DNA from: Paulinella micropora
Taxonomy: Eukaryota; Cercozoa; Imbricatea; Euglyphida
Reading direction: 5' to 3'
NCBI GenBank assembly: GCA_009731375.1
Contig: BJOX01000199.1
Location: 152,852 to 175,875 of the forward strand
DNA length: 23,024 nucleotides
Shown here: positions 1-8,892 of the stretch, piece after piece
How the letters are laid out: each line of letters starts with the position of its first letter
How positions within the stretch are numbered: position 1 is the stretch's first letter
Program-made: the position numbers and the translations under genes
The notes under the pieces: model-generated
What the model was told of the DNA's origin: nothing
Databases searched by the model: none
The model's input: only the letters and a program-made list of their open reading frames with translations

Positions 1-94
1 CGGCTTAGGATGTGATCAACGCTGAACTTGTCCCACACTCAGGTATCATCTGATGATGAGGTGTCCAACGCCCTCTTTAGGCCCGTAGGCAGTG

Positions 95-310
95 TCAGGA
101 TTCTTGCATCCTTAAGAGATATGCTTTGAGTTCCTTTTTGAATTCTACTTTGTATGAGATATCTCTTAGGTGCTCTGGCAGCTTATCCCATTGTGCTTGT
201 GCTGCTCTGCTGTATTGACCCGTCGTTGAGTCGTTGTACATGTGTTTCTTTGATGACCGCCTAGTGTTGTAGTTATGAACAGCTGTGATTGGTCGGATAT
301 TGTTGTAGTG
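95..310 (-). pseudogene. LINE ORF2 C-terminal tail fragment
   Basis: Read on the minus strand, bases 310 to 95 are open and end at a TGA (95-97). The product contains HNYNTRRSSKKHMYNDS, then AQAQWDKLPEHLRDIS, then FKKELKAYLLRMQES. This is the typical end of a non-LTR retrotransposon polymerase: a YNTR motif, a W-x-LP motif, then FKK-LK-YLL. The upstream side is lost into a trinucleotide array starting near 334, so only about 70 residues survive. It is a different copy from the LINE at 1.6-6.1 kb, whose own tail near 1670-1760 has the same layout but a different sequence. The match is by eye to the general LINE tail pattern. Confidence 0.6.
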
Positions 311-333
311 AAGGGGAAGGAAAGCCTTGAAGG

Positions 334-413
<80 letters not shown>
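334..413. repeat. (ACT)n trinucleotide microsatellite
   Basis: About 26 uninterrupted ACT/CTA units. It cuts off the upstream side of the LINE tail fragment. A short hairpin follows: AAAGGGTAA, a 4-base loop, then TTACCCTTT, at about 434-455. Confidence 0.95.
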
Positions 414-690
414 AGAACCTACAACTACTAGGCTAAAGGGTAACTGTTTACCCTTTACTACTACTACTAACAACTACTACAACTCGAAAGCAGCCTCAGT
501 TGCCCCTTCAACCTGCAGGAAACAAGGTATACAGTCTGCAGAAAATCCAATACCGAACCGTTACCAGGTAATTTTGGCGCCACCGCCACTTTGTCCGCAA
601 TCAACAGTGCTGTGTTGCAACGTTGACAGTCGAAAGTACTACTCATTCGCATATACCTCACTCAGTCTGCTTGGAACTAGCTTCTCCACA
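414..690. other. Unique sequence with no supported gene
   Basis: Open frames exist on both strands here, but none resembles a known family and no convincing splice signals frame them. The last 50 bases (640-669) contain a 30-base stretch that recurs with two mismatches at 6141-6170, just upstream of the LINE. Confidence 0.4.
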
Positions 691-766
691 NNNNNNNNNN
701 NNNNNNNNNNNNNNNNNNNNNNNNNNNNNNNNNNNNNNNNNNNNNNNNNNNNNNNNNNNNNNNNNN
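691..766. other. Assembly gap (N run)
   Basis: 76 unknown bases. The right edge falls inside a dispersed repeat unit, the likely reason the assembly broke here. Confidence 0.98.
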
Positions 767-1480
767 CTCAGGGAACGTCCACGTGAAAAGTATAGCTAGT
801 AAGTTATACCTTTATCTAAGGTGGAAACCTAGTTATTCAGTACTAGTTGAGCGTATTAAGGAAGATATCGATATTAAATTAGTATTCAGCTGCTCAGTAT
901 TAATATTATATTATAGTTATTAAAATTAATATTTCTGTTTAGATATATTGTGCGGTGATATTAATATTATGTTGTTATGTTATGTATATATGTTATTGTA
1001 AAGGTGTAGTCGTTTATGTGCGGCGGCCCCCCCTCTCTTTTCTTTTCCATCTAGAAGAAGTGAAAGAGAGAGAGAGAGAGAGAGAGAAAAAGGAGAGAAA
1101 GAGAGAGAGACTCTCTCTCTCTCTCTCTCTCTTCTTCTTCTTCTTCGCTTTTATTGAGAGAACAATTTTACAATTGGACTCCGGGAACGTCCACGTGAAA
1201 AGTATAGCTAGTAAGTTATACCTTTATCTAAGGTGGAAACCTAGTTATTCAGTCGATTGTATGAAAGGAAAATATTACATTTGTATTTAGCGGCTCGGTA
1301 TTATATATATCTAGTATTAATATTATTAATATTAATATTTATGTTTAGAAATATTCAGTAGTGATAATATTATATTATGAATCTTATGAATATGTATGTT
1401 ATTGTAAAAGTGTAGTAGTTTATGTCTGGCGGCGGCCCTCTCTTTTCTTTTTCGTGAGAAAAAGTGAAAGAGAGAGGAGG
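767..1480 (+). repeat. Two tandem copies of a repeat unit of about 412 bp
   Basis: The segment beginning GGGAACGTCCACGTGAAAAG at 771 recurs almost exactly at 1183, a period of 412 bases. Each copy continues with AAGTTATACC and a shared GGTGGAAACCTAGTTATTC. Each then has a TAATATT-rich part, a TATGTTATTGTAAA block, a GGCGGCCC..CTCTCTTTTC block and a GAAAGAGAGA purine tract. Between the two lies a GA array facing a CT array (1064-1146), then TTATTGAGAGAACAATTTTA. A third copy of the central part is inverted at 21732-21827. The identity of the element is unknown. Confidence 0.85.
1064..1146. repeat. (GA)n facing (CT)n, hairpin-forming microsatellite
   Basis: A purine array GA/GAAA/GA is followed directly by CT and TTC arrays. 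The arms are self-complementary and could fold into a long hairpin. It lies between the two 412-bp repeat copies. Confidence 0.9.
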
Positions 1481-1575
1481 AACTTGGGGCTGTGTGTGGT
1501 TGACCATATACGTTGGCTGATCCGGAGAGTTCTCCTTCAAGTAGCAGACAGGGGAGCAAGCTTGGTGTTCCATCG

Positions 1576-1652
1576 TTTTTTTTTTTTTTTTTTTTTTTTT
1601 TGGGGCTTTTTTTTTTTTTTTTTTTTTTGTTTTTTTTTTTTAAAAAAAAAAA
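1576..1652 (-). repeat. LINE poly(A) tail seen as poly(T), then an A run at a gap
   Basis: T runs at 1576-1641 with a few other bases, immediately downstream of the LINE coding end on the minus strand, are expected of a retrotransposon tail. The switch to 11 A residues (1642-1652) right before the 10-N gap looks like an assembly artefact. Confidence 0.75.
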
Positions 1653-1662
1653 NNNNNNNNNN

Positions 1663-4626
1663 GTTTCATCTGTTACATTTTTTGGGATTGATTTCCATTG
1701 ATCAGCAAAGATCTTGGTGAGATATGGGTCTTTGTGATTGACAAAGAGGCTGCTTTAAGTTGAGTATCGCGTTTTGTATGAATGTATGGTATTGATTGGG
1801 GTAAAGGTGTTATTGTGGAGTGGTCTGTTGAGGTGTTTTTTAGGGTAAATGATTGGGTGATTTTCTATGCATACACCGAGTGAGTGTATATAGGTGGGTG
1901 ATGTCAAGTAGTTTGAGTTGGTTTAGTATTGGTTTGGTGTGCGCGCGGTAATGTGTTTTTGCGATTATTCTGATTATTTTTTATGTATTTTTATGAGTGG
2001 TTGTATGTATTTCTTTTTGTTGTCATGCGTCCCCCAGATGGAGATGTTTTGTATGAGGTGTGGGTATATGTAGTATAATTGTTCAATTGTTTTTACGTTT
2101 AGATATCTTTTAGCATAAAGCAATGAGTTGATTGTGGGTTGGAGTTTACGGATTATGTTATTGATGTGTTGGTCATATTTAAGGTTGTGTTGTAGTGTTA
2201 TTCCCAGAAGTTTTGCATGTTGGCATTGCTTGAGGGTGTGGTTGTTTATTGTTATTGTGATATCTTGTTTTGTTTTATGAAAAATTGTGTATGTTGTTTT
2301 TGTTGGGTTGGGTACTAGGTTATTAGAGTGGAAGTAATTTATTAATTTTGTTATTTCTATTTGTGTTTTTTGTTGTAGGTCTGTGGGAGTTTTGGATGTT
2401 ATTATGAGTGTTGTGTCGTCTGCATATGTATATACTGTTCCTTGTTGTATGATATTGATTATGTCATTGATATAGAGTAGGAAAAAGGTAGTTGATAATG
2501 TGCTGCCTTGTGGTATGCCGTGTGTGATGGTGCGTTGTAAGATTTAGCATATTGTGTGTGGACTTCTTGGGTGCGGTTCGAGAAGTAGGATGCAAAGAAC
2601 TGGACTGTTTCTTCGTTGAAATTAAAATTTCGCCGAAGTTTGTTCAGTAGCTTTGAATGCTCTACTGTGTCGTACGCTTTTGAGAGGTCCACATACAATG
2701 CTAGCACTAATTCTTCTTTGTCTTTATGTTTTTGTATTTGGTTTATTATTGTTTGGACTGTCATGGTTGTGTTTGAGTTAGGTCGGAATGCGTATTGTGT
2801 GTGTGATATTATGTTATGTTTTGTTAGTTGGTCCATTACTTGTTTATTTATTATTGTGTCAAACACTTTAGCTATTATGGGCAGTAGTGATATCGGTCTG
2901 TAGTTGGCTGGCATGCTTGTGTCACTTGCTTTGTGTAGTTCGATTACTTTTGTTGTTTTGAGTGTATCTGGATATTTATTTTCGTTTATGGCTTTGTTGA
3001 AAAGGTTGGTGAATATAGGTGTGAGGAAGGCATGCATGTCTTTTATAAGTGTTGGTTTTATTTTGTATATGTCCTCTGCTTTATCTCTGTTTATGTTTTT
3101 AAGTGTTTTGTTTACAATGTCTTCTGTTGTGTTATATAGTTTGAAGCTTGGGTGTGTTTGTTTGTTTTCTTCCGCTTTCTCGTCTTCTTGTTGTTTATGT
3201 TCGGTTGTTGGTATGCTGTTGCTTGTTTTTTTGCCTATTGTTATGTAATGATCGTTGAGTGCGTTTGCTATTTCTATTGGGTCTGTGTATGTTTTGTTGT
3301 TGTATTGTATTGTGGTTGGTGACGCTCTCGGTGGTTTGTTGTTAGGTACTAACTCTCTGAGTTTTCTGTGTTGTTTCTTTGGGTTGTTTTTATTTTCTTC
3401 TAGCGTCTTCATGATTTCGTCTTTTTTGGCTTTGTGTATTATTTTATCGACTTTGTATCTCTGTGTACTGTATGCCTGTTTGTTTTCTGTTATTGGGTTA
3501 TCTCTTCATTTTTTATATAGTAGGTGCTTTTTTCTTATTTGCCTCTTTATTATGGGGCTGCACCAGCTTTTTCTTCTATTGCATTGCTTTGGTTTTCGTT
3601 CGAAGTGTTCTATGACTTTTGTTATTGTTGTTTGTATGTCTCTAAACTTTTGGTTTATGTCGCTGCTTTCTGTGTTGTCCTGAGTGATGTATTCTAACTG
3701 TGTTTTGAGGTTTGCTAGGATTGTGTCTTTGTTTTTGTCATATATGCTGTTGGTGAGTGTGGGTGTGTTGTCTGTGTCTGGTTTTCTTGTGCGGGTGTGT
3801 ATTATTGCGTATATGGGATGATGGTCTGATATGCATGGGCTTATGATGTTTGATTCTATGTTAGCATTAATGTTGGTGATTATCATGTCTATGAGTGTGT
3901 GGGATGTTGTGTGGACCATGTCGTGTCTTGTTGGTTTTGTTATTGTAGTGTAGAAGTTGTTGTGTATCATTAGGTTTTGAAAATCTGTGTGTGGTTTACG
4001 TATGTTGTCAAGTAGGTTGTAGTTAATGTCGCCTACCAGTGTTATTGTGCTTGTGGGTGTTTTGTGTAGTATGCTGTTTATGTTATTTTGTAATGCGTGC
4101 GTGAATTGTTTGTCTATGAGTGGGCGTCTGTACATACCTATTATTGTGTGTATTGGTTTATTTTTAAGTTTATTGTTATATATTCTTAGAGTCAGTGGTG
4201 TTTTGCATGAGTCCGATATGGTTTGTTTGTCGTCTATTGTGATGTGCATGTTGCTTTTATAATATATTGATATGTCGATGTGATGTTTAGCTGTGTATGT
4301 AGGGATAGGGAATGCGTTGTTACTGATTGATTGGTTGATGTAGTTATCTGTGAGTATGATGATGTCTGGTTGGAATGGTAGGAGTTGTAGGTGTGTGATT
4401 AGGTTTTGATAATGTGCTTTGAGGGAGTGGATGTTGGTGTGATATATATTGTGAGTGTATTGTTGTGTGCGTTGTTGTTTTTATTATTATTGTTATTGTT
4501 GTTGTTTTTGTTTTTTATGTTTTTATTTTTGTTATTTTTAGAGGTGAGAGACAGGTATGGTTTGAAGGATTGTGGGAGGAGGTTAGGGTGGGTGAGATGA
4601 TCTGGGGGTTTATTTTGAGAGCTCAT
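1663..4626 (-). pseudogene. LINE ORF2: APE-type endonuclease plus reverse transcriptase, broken
   Basis: ORF2 starts with ATG 4626-4624, directly after the ORF1 stop TAA (4627-4629). Endonuclease signatures in order are YHTNIHSL (about 4430), GMYRRP, GDIN (4022-4033) and SDHHP (3815-3829). Reverse transcriptase signatures are NYRPISLLP (2879-2905), YVDLSKAYD (2669-2695), GIPQGS (2502-2519) and YADD (2415-2426). The thumb follows, with HAKLLG and later IIRIIAKTHYRAHT. Breaks seen are a frameshift near 4440 in an Asn-codon repeat, a TGA at 3506-3508, a frameshift near 2540 between motif A and GIPQGS, another near 1980, and one near 1755. Catalytic motifs are intact, so decay is recent or partly due to sequencing indels. 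Confidence 0.9.
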
Positions 4627-6096
4627 TTAGGTGTTTGTGGGGGTTTTGCTGTGCTGTGTGTTTGGCTTGCGGAGCATGTAAAGGTCTTTGATTATGTTTA
4701 TGTCTTCTTCTGTTTTGATGATCAACCTGTGCTCCCTTGTCTGGTCCTTGAAGAGAACTTCCTCGTCTCTTGTCCACACGTAGATGGTTGTGCCAGTAGC
4801 CTCAACTAGTTCCTTCTTGAGCTTGATCGCCTGTTTCAGAAGTACGAGAGTGTTTGGTGGGAGGCTTTCATTGATGTATATTTTGAATGTTTTGCTTGCA
4901 AGATGTGTGCCTGTCCAGTTTACTGTGTCGTGAGTGAGGGGCAGGAGTGGGTCGTGCTTTTTGAAGTGCGTTTTGAGGTTGTTTGAGCTAAAGCGCACTA
5001 TGATAGCTGGTGGTTGTTTGGGTTCCTCTCATGGGTTTTGTGCTCTTTGCTGAAGCATTTTGTGATATCTCCCTCTTGGTATGGAATGTTTTTTTGCATC
5101 CATCATGGCTTTCACTATGTTTAGTGTGTTTTCTTTGGGTTGGTATGGTATGCCTGAGATGCTAAGCTCACATGTTGGGTCTCGTTGGTTTTGTTTTTGG
5201 TTCTCTGTTGCCTGTTTGCGTTCTAGTGGTAGTTGTGTGTGTTGGTGTTTGCGTTGGCATGTATGTTTTTGAGTGACTGGGTTGCGTTGTTTGCCCATTG
5301 ACCATACATAGCAGGATGTTGTGTTTTTGCGTGGCGTTCCTGCATTTCCTTCATCTCGTTAAGTCGAAGCTTAGTTTCGTTTATCTCTAGTCGGATTGAG
5401 TCCACGCTGGCCGTGAGCTGGTTGAGTTCCGTTTGGTGGGTTGCAGAAGTTCCTCGTGTTTCTGGGCAGTTTTTTGAGTCTTCTCGATTGCTTGCACGTG
5501 GGTTTCGCTTTGTTGGTTGACTTTGTTTTCGAGTTGCTTTGTTCGGCTGCCCAATGTTTCTAGTTTTCCGATAAAGTCTTTCATGTCCTCGACTTGTTGT
5601 TGTCGGGCTTGTTCGAACATGGGTTTGAGGATTTTTCGAGCAAGGTGGCACTGAAGTGCGTCGCTGGTTCGAGTGCTGTTTCGTTGTTGTTGTTGTTGTT
5701 GTTGGTGGTGGTGGTTGGTTCATGGGTTGTGTCGGCGTTGTCCGTTAGAGTATTAGTGCTGGTGTTGACGGTTTCAGATGTTGAGTTTGCGTCGTCATCG
5801 GGGGGTTGTTCTGTTTCCTCGCTGTTGGGCGTCTTGTTGGTAGCTTCGGGTGGTGTGTTGTTGGGGCTGTTGGCGTCTTCTTCGTCGTCTTCCTCGTCGC
5901 TCCAGTCCCTTTGCACATGTACACTGTTGGTGGCTCCATTTCCTTTTTTTCTGAGTTTGTTGGCTTTTTTTAGCCGCTTTTTTTCCTTGCGAGAGAGAGT
6001 GATAGTTCCGTTGTTTGTTTCGGATGTTTCTTCCTGGGTTTCTTGGGCTCTTTGTGGGCTTTTATGTGTTTTTCGTTTCTTTGCTTGGGACGCCAT
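4627..6096 (-). pseudogene. LINE ORF1 (RNA-binding/coiled-coil protein), frameshifted
   Basis: The likely start is ATG at 6096-6094 (MASQAKKRKTHKSPQ). An N-terminal low-complexity part is Lys-rich, then acidic (DWSDEEDDEEDA), then Thr/Asn-rich. A coiled coil follows in a second frame (5620-5400; MFEQARQQQVEDMKDFIGKL and onward) and a third (about 5440-5240; LNQLTASVDSIRLEI). The first frame then returns at 5298 and ends with the C-terminal domain common in animal-type LINE ORF1 proteins. Landmarks there are CELSISGIPYQPKENTLNIV, PPAIIVRFSSNNLKTHF, YINESLPPNTLVLLKQA and TTIYVWTRDEEVLF. At least three frame changes and one in-frame TGA (5029-5031) break it. In LINEs this protein binds RNA and assists reverse transcription. 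Confidence 0.85.
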
Positions 6097-6117
6097 TTGC
6101 CACAATGTTGTAACGGC

Positions 6118-6398
6118 TCTCTCTCTCTCTCTCTCTCTCATACTCATCGGCATATACCTCACTCAGTCTGACTTCTTTGCATGTGACCACTCGGTCCATA
6201 TGAAATATGCATCAGAAGAACATTTTCTTTTTTAGGGGTGGGGGATTGAGAAAATCAAGGGCCTTAAAAGCTATCAATACAAGCCTATACATATGCGATG
6301 ATAAATATACATAGAAAGAGTCAATAATAAAAATACATGAATATTAGGGCAGGCAAAAGGAATAGTCAGTAAAACAATAAAGTATGAAATTCAGCAAG
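6118..6398. other. LINE upstream flank with no gene
   Basis: It begins with a CT array (6118-6139), then the 30-base repeat shared with 640-669. AT-rich sequence follows without supported coding potential. Confidence 0.5.
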
Positions 6399-6400
6399 TT

Positions 6401-6466
<66 letters not shown>

Positions 6467-6528
6467 TTCCTTCCTCCCTTCCTTCCTTCCCCTTCCTTCC
6501 CCTTCCTTCCTTCCTTCCTTCCTTCTTT

Positions 6529-6560
<32 letters not shown>

Positions 6561-6566
6561 TATTTC
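6399..6566. repeat. (TTTC)n/(CTTC)n microsatellite
   Basis: About 168 bases of tetranucleotide pyrimidine repeat with CCTTCCTT and CCCTTCC variants in the middle. All open frames over it are repeat translations. Confidence 0.95.
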
Positions 6567-6818
6567 TTTTTACTACTTTCTTTCTTCTTTCGGAAGAGGT
6601 GGGAAGATTAGGATAATAAAACAAGCAAGGGAGAAAGAAAGGTAGAAAAAATCCAAGCGAGACGTTCTCTTACTACTACGAGATCAAGTGATACCTGCCA
6701 AGACACAGATAGTTGTTGTTTCCCCCCCCCCCCCTGCCTTTGTGTTTTGATGCTATGTTGAACTGCATGAACATGCCCCAATCTCCTTTCTTGCCGTGAT
6801 TCTTTACAGGCGGCGTTC
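6567..6818. other. Upstream region of the Tim21/Coa1-like gene
   Basis: Mostly unique sequence with a run of 13 C at 6722-6734. A pyrimidine-rich stretch (CTCCTTTCTTG) followed by TTTACAG ends at 6809, only 9 bases before the ATG at 6819. This looks like a splice acceptor, so a 5' UTR intron or an upstream coding exon is possible. Confidence 0.4.
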
Positions 6819-7500
6819 ATGGCGTTTACTTTGCGTCGTTTGAAGCCTCAGCAAGTGTTTCGCACGCTGGCATTGTTGCCGTCGTCACGGCTTTCATCAT
6901 CTGTTGTCTTGCTTCCCAGACCAAATGGTGGAGGGTTGTCCTGTTTCTCCAGCCTCGTAAGCAACGACAAGGGCGGCGGCGCGCAGTCCAGGAAGCCGCG
7001 ACACTTGAGAAAGGAAAAGAAAGAGTCCACGCTGGAGAAAGCTACAGTCAATATATGGTCAGTTCATCATTTCTTCTCGCTTGCGCCACATACTTTCGGT
7101 GCTCTCTGTTACGTACAGGTTCTATAGCATGCTGTTCGCGATTGGAGCCAGTGCTGTTGCATTTGTTTGGACAATGTTTTCGCCTTCGGGCCCGCACCAC
7201 ATCGCCAGTGAGACGTTTGCGATTGTGGAACAAAGTCAGGAAGTTCAGCAGAGGTTAGGAACTCCGCTGGTCCAGCCTGGTGGGGGTCGGGCCCATCGCA
7301 GCTCGGGTGTCCAGTTAAGCGACTGGGTAGGTGACGACAAATACCAGTTTGCAGAAGCGCAATACATGATCCAAGGTCCCAAAGGTCACGCATTGGTTTT
7401 CGTGCAGCTCAGTCGTCAAGGCGGTGCGTCGGCGAAACATGAGGTCACCTCGCTGACCGTCCGGGCAAACAAGAGTAGGCATGTTATCCGGCTTATTTGA
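6819..7500 (+). CDS. Tim21/Coa1-like mitochondrial inner-membrane protein (two exons)
   Basis: Exon 1 is 6819-7057, the intron 7058-7118 (61 bases, GTCAGT...TACAG) and exon 2 7119-7500, stop TGA. The intron splits a Trp codon and the frame continues, giving 206 residues. The N-terminus (MAFTLRRLKPQQVFRTLALL and onward) is Arg/Ser/Leu-rich without acidic residues, as in a mitochondrial presequence. After a basic segment (about 60-75) comes one membrane helix (FYSMLFAIGASAVAFVWTMF, about 81-100), formed only after splicing. The C-terminal domain has SETFAIVEQSQEVQQRLGTP, the 'EV..LG.P' signature of Tim21 and Coa1. It then has MIQGPKGHALVFVQLSR and LTVRANKSRHVIRL, matching their beta-strand pattern. 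Tim21 links the TIM23 and TOM complexes; Coa1 acts in cytochrome c oxidase assembly. I cannot separate the two by eye; the short end slightly favours Coa1. The intron and superfamily are well supported. Confidence 0.78.
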
Positions 7501-8091
7501 CTGTATCCAGGGTCCAATCATGCTTTTTCATACCGGCAATACTGTCTGTAATACTACAGTAACGAATTTAGAAAATGAGTCGGTCCGGAACCGCCCTTTT
7601 ATATCTTTTACAAAAAGAGATGATTAACCGCCAGGTGACCCGATGAGAATATATGACTCCCGATTCATTGAAAGTTAACAGTAATATAATACCAGGTAGG
7701 TCATTTCCGACTTATATCCGACTCACTTCCGACTCATGTCTACTATGATCACTACCATCTATCAATAATCTATTCCTAAGTAAGTTGATCCTCAATATGT
7801 CTCCAACACTTCTAATCTATCTCTGATCATACTCGATCTCTGATCGATGAGACTTCGAGATCGATCTCTCGCTCTATCTGGTGCCACGGATTTTAGTGTT
7901 AATACTACTGCCACCGATCACGTCTGATCGGCCTCTTGGATCCCACTCAGTCCGATAGCTCAGAGATAGATCAGAGATAGATCCGTCGGACCGACCAGAG
8001 TGAATGTAGATAGGTCCGGCGGAGATAGACTAGATGTATTAATATAATATAACGCTTTACTACCGAGATAGATTCAAGGATAAGATGATAG
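7501..8091. other. Intergenic region with a GATC-rich segment
   Basis: No gene is supported. From 7747 to 7983 the tetranucleotide GATC occurs 12 times in 237 bases, against about one expected by chance. It often sits within TCGATCTCTGATC or AGAGATAGATC words in both orientations. It may be a degenerate GATA-type repeat. Confidence 0.6.
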
Positions 8092-8368
8092 TATTGCTGT
8101 TGACATTCAAGACAACAACAAAAATTAGTTTTTCATTCTTGTGTCAGATTTTCATTTTTGTGACAGTTTTTCTTTTTTGTGACAAAAATTCAAATTTTCA
8201 AATTTAACGGTAACATTTCGCGAAAATTTACGATATTTTGCGGACGAATATAGCAGTTAATTTGAAAATTCAAATTTTCATCCAAAATCAAAATTCCAAC
8301 CAAAACTGAAATTCCAACCAAAACAGAAAAATCAATTTTTTTTGTTGTCTTGAATGTCAACAGCAATA
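8092..8368. mobile_element. Foldback MITE, copy 1
   Basis: Terminal inverted repeats begin TATTGCTGTTGACATTCAAG (8092 onward). The reverse complement ends at 8368. The arms match for about 30 bases and, loosely, further inward. There is no coding capacity. A core at 8201-8254 reads AATTTAACGGTAA...GCGGACG.ATATAGC. If the true end is TTGCTG, a TA dinucleotide flanks both sides, as for Tc1/mariner-type target duplications. It shares ends and core with the MITE at 8623-8892. Confidence 0.8.
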
Positions 8369-8622
8369 TATAACAGATTTTAGAGCGGACCGTCCGGAAA
8401 TGAGACCGTGCCGGAAATGAAATTTTCACTTACCTGCTTCAAGTTTCTCAAGTGAAAGTTTCTTCTGTTCCAGCTCAGTCCATTCCAATGAACTTGACTG
8501 ATTCAATTCAGTACTAAAGTCGTTCAGTGGAAAAAAAGAATCATGTTGTAGATTTTTCGAATCATATTCAGTAAATACGGTAAACTTGATTATTTAATTT
8601 CACTCACTGGGGAACTCGGATA
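8369..8622. other. Spacer between the two MITEs
   Basis: AT-rich sequence with no supported gene or repeat. Confidence 0.4.
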
Positions 8623-8892
8623 TATTACTGGGTACATTCAAGTGTCAAGCTCAGCCATAGAATTTGTGTTAAGGGGCAGATTTCAGATTAGTGGTCAGAA
8701 TTCAAATTAATACAACTTAACGCCGCGGGCTATATCCGTCCGCAAAATCTGCATAATTTTTGCGAAATATTACCGTTAAATTGAATTAATTTCAATTCTG
8801 AACACTAATCTAAAATCTGACCGCTAATCTGAAATCTGACCCTTAACTCAAATTCGCTGGCTGAGTTTGACACTTGAATGTACCCAGTAATA
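8623..8892. mobile_element. Foldback MITE, copy 2 (related to copy 1)
   Basis: The inverted ends TATTACTGGGTACATTCAAG (8623 onward) and their complement up to 8892 match over more than 30 bases. Pairing continues inward: GCAGATTTCAGATTAGTGGT on the left is matched by CTAATCTGAAATCTG on the right. The core at 8729-8782 is the reverse complement of the core of copy 1, with about 45 of 54 bases shared. A TA repeat flanks the ends. Non-autonomous, no coding capacity. Confidence 0.82.

Larger units (their letters stand above)
1576..6117 (-). mobile_element. Non-LTR retrotransposon (LINE, Jockey/CR1-like), decayed
   Basis: On the minus strand the order is: ORF1 (6096-4627), ORF2 with APE-type endonuclease and reverse transcriptase (4626 to about 1663), then poly(A), seen as the T run at 1576-1641. 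This is the order of an autonomous ORF1+ORF2 LINE of about 4.5 kb. Several frameshifts and two TGA stops show that this copy is not intact, unless some are sequencing indels. The 5' limit is uncertain: a CT array lies at 6118-6139 and a 30-base repeat at 6141-6170. A 10-N gap at 1653-1662 separates the last coding bases from the tail. The clade is assigned from general motif order, not from a phylogeny. Confidence 0.9.

Noticed and set aside
2616-3683. Plus-strand open frames over the LINE reverse transcriptase
   Set aside because: Opposite-strand shadows of ORF2; hydrophobic composition comes from the A-rich coding strand.
5594-6235. Plus-strand 213-residue frame opposite ORF1
   Set aside because: It mirrors the Asn/Thr/acidic ORF1 codons as Val/Leu/Ser runs, with no family resemblance.
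8190-8429. 79-residue minus-strand frame
   Set aside because: It lies within the MITE and its flank; sequence is AT-rich palindrome with no protein resemblance.
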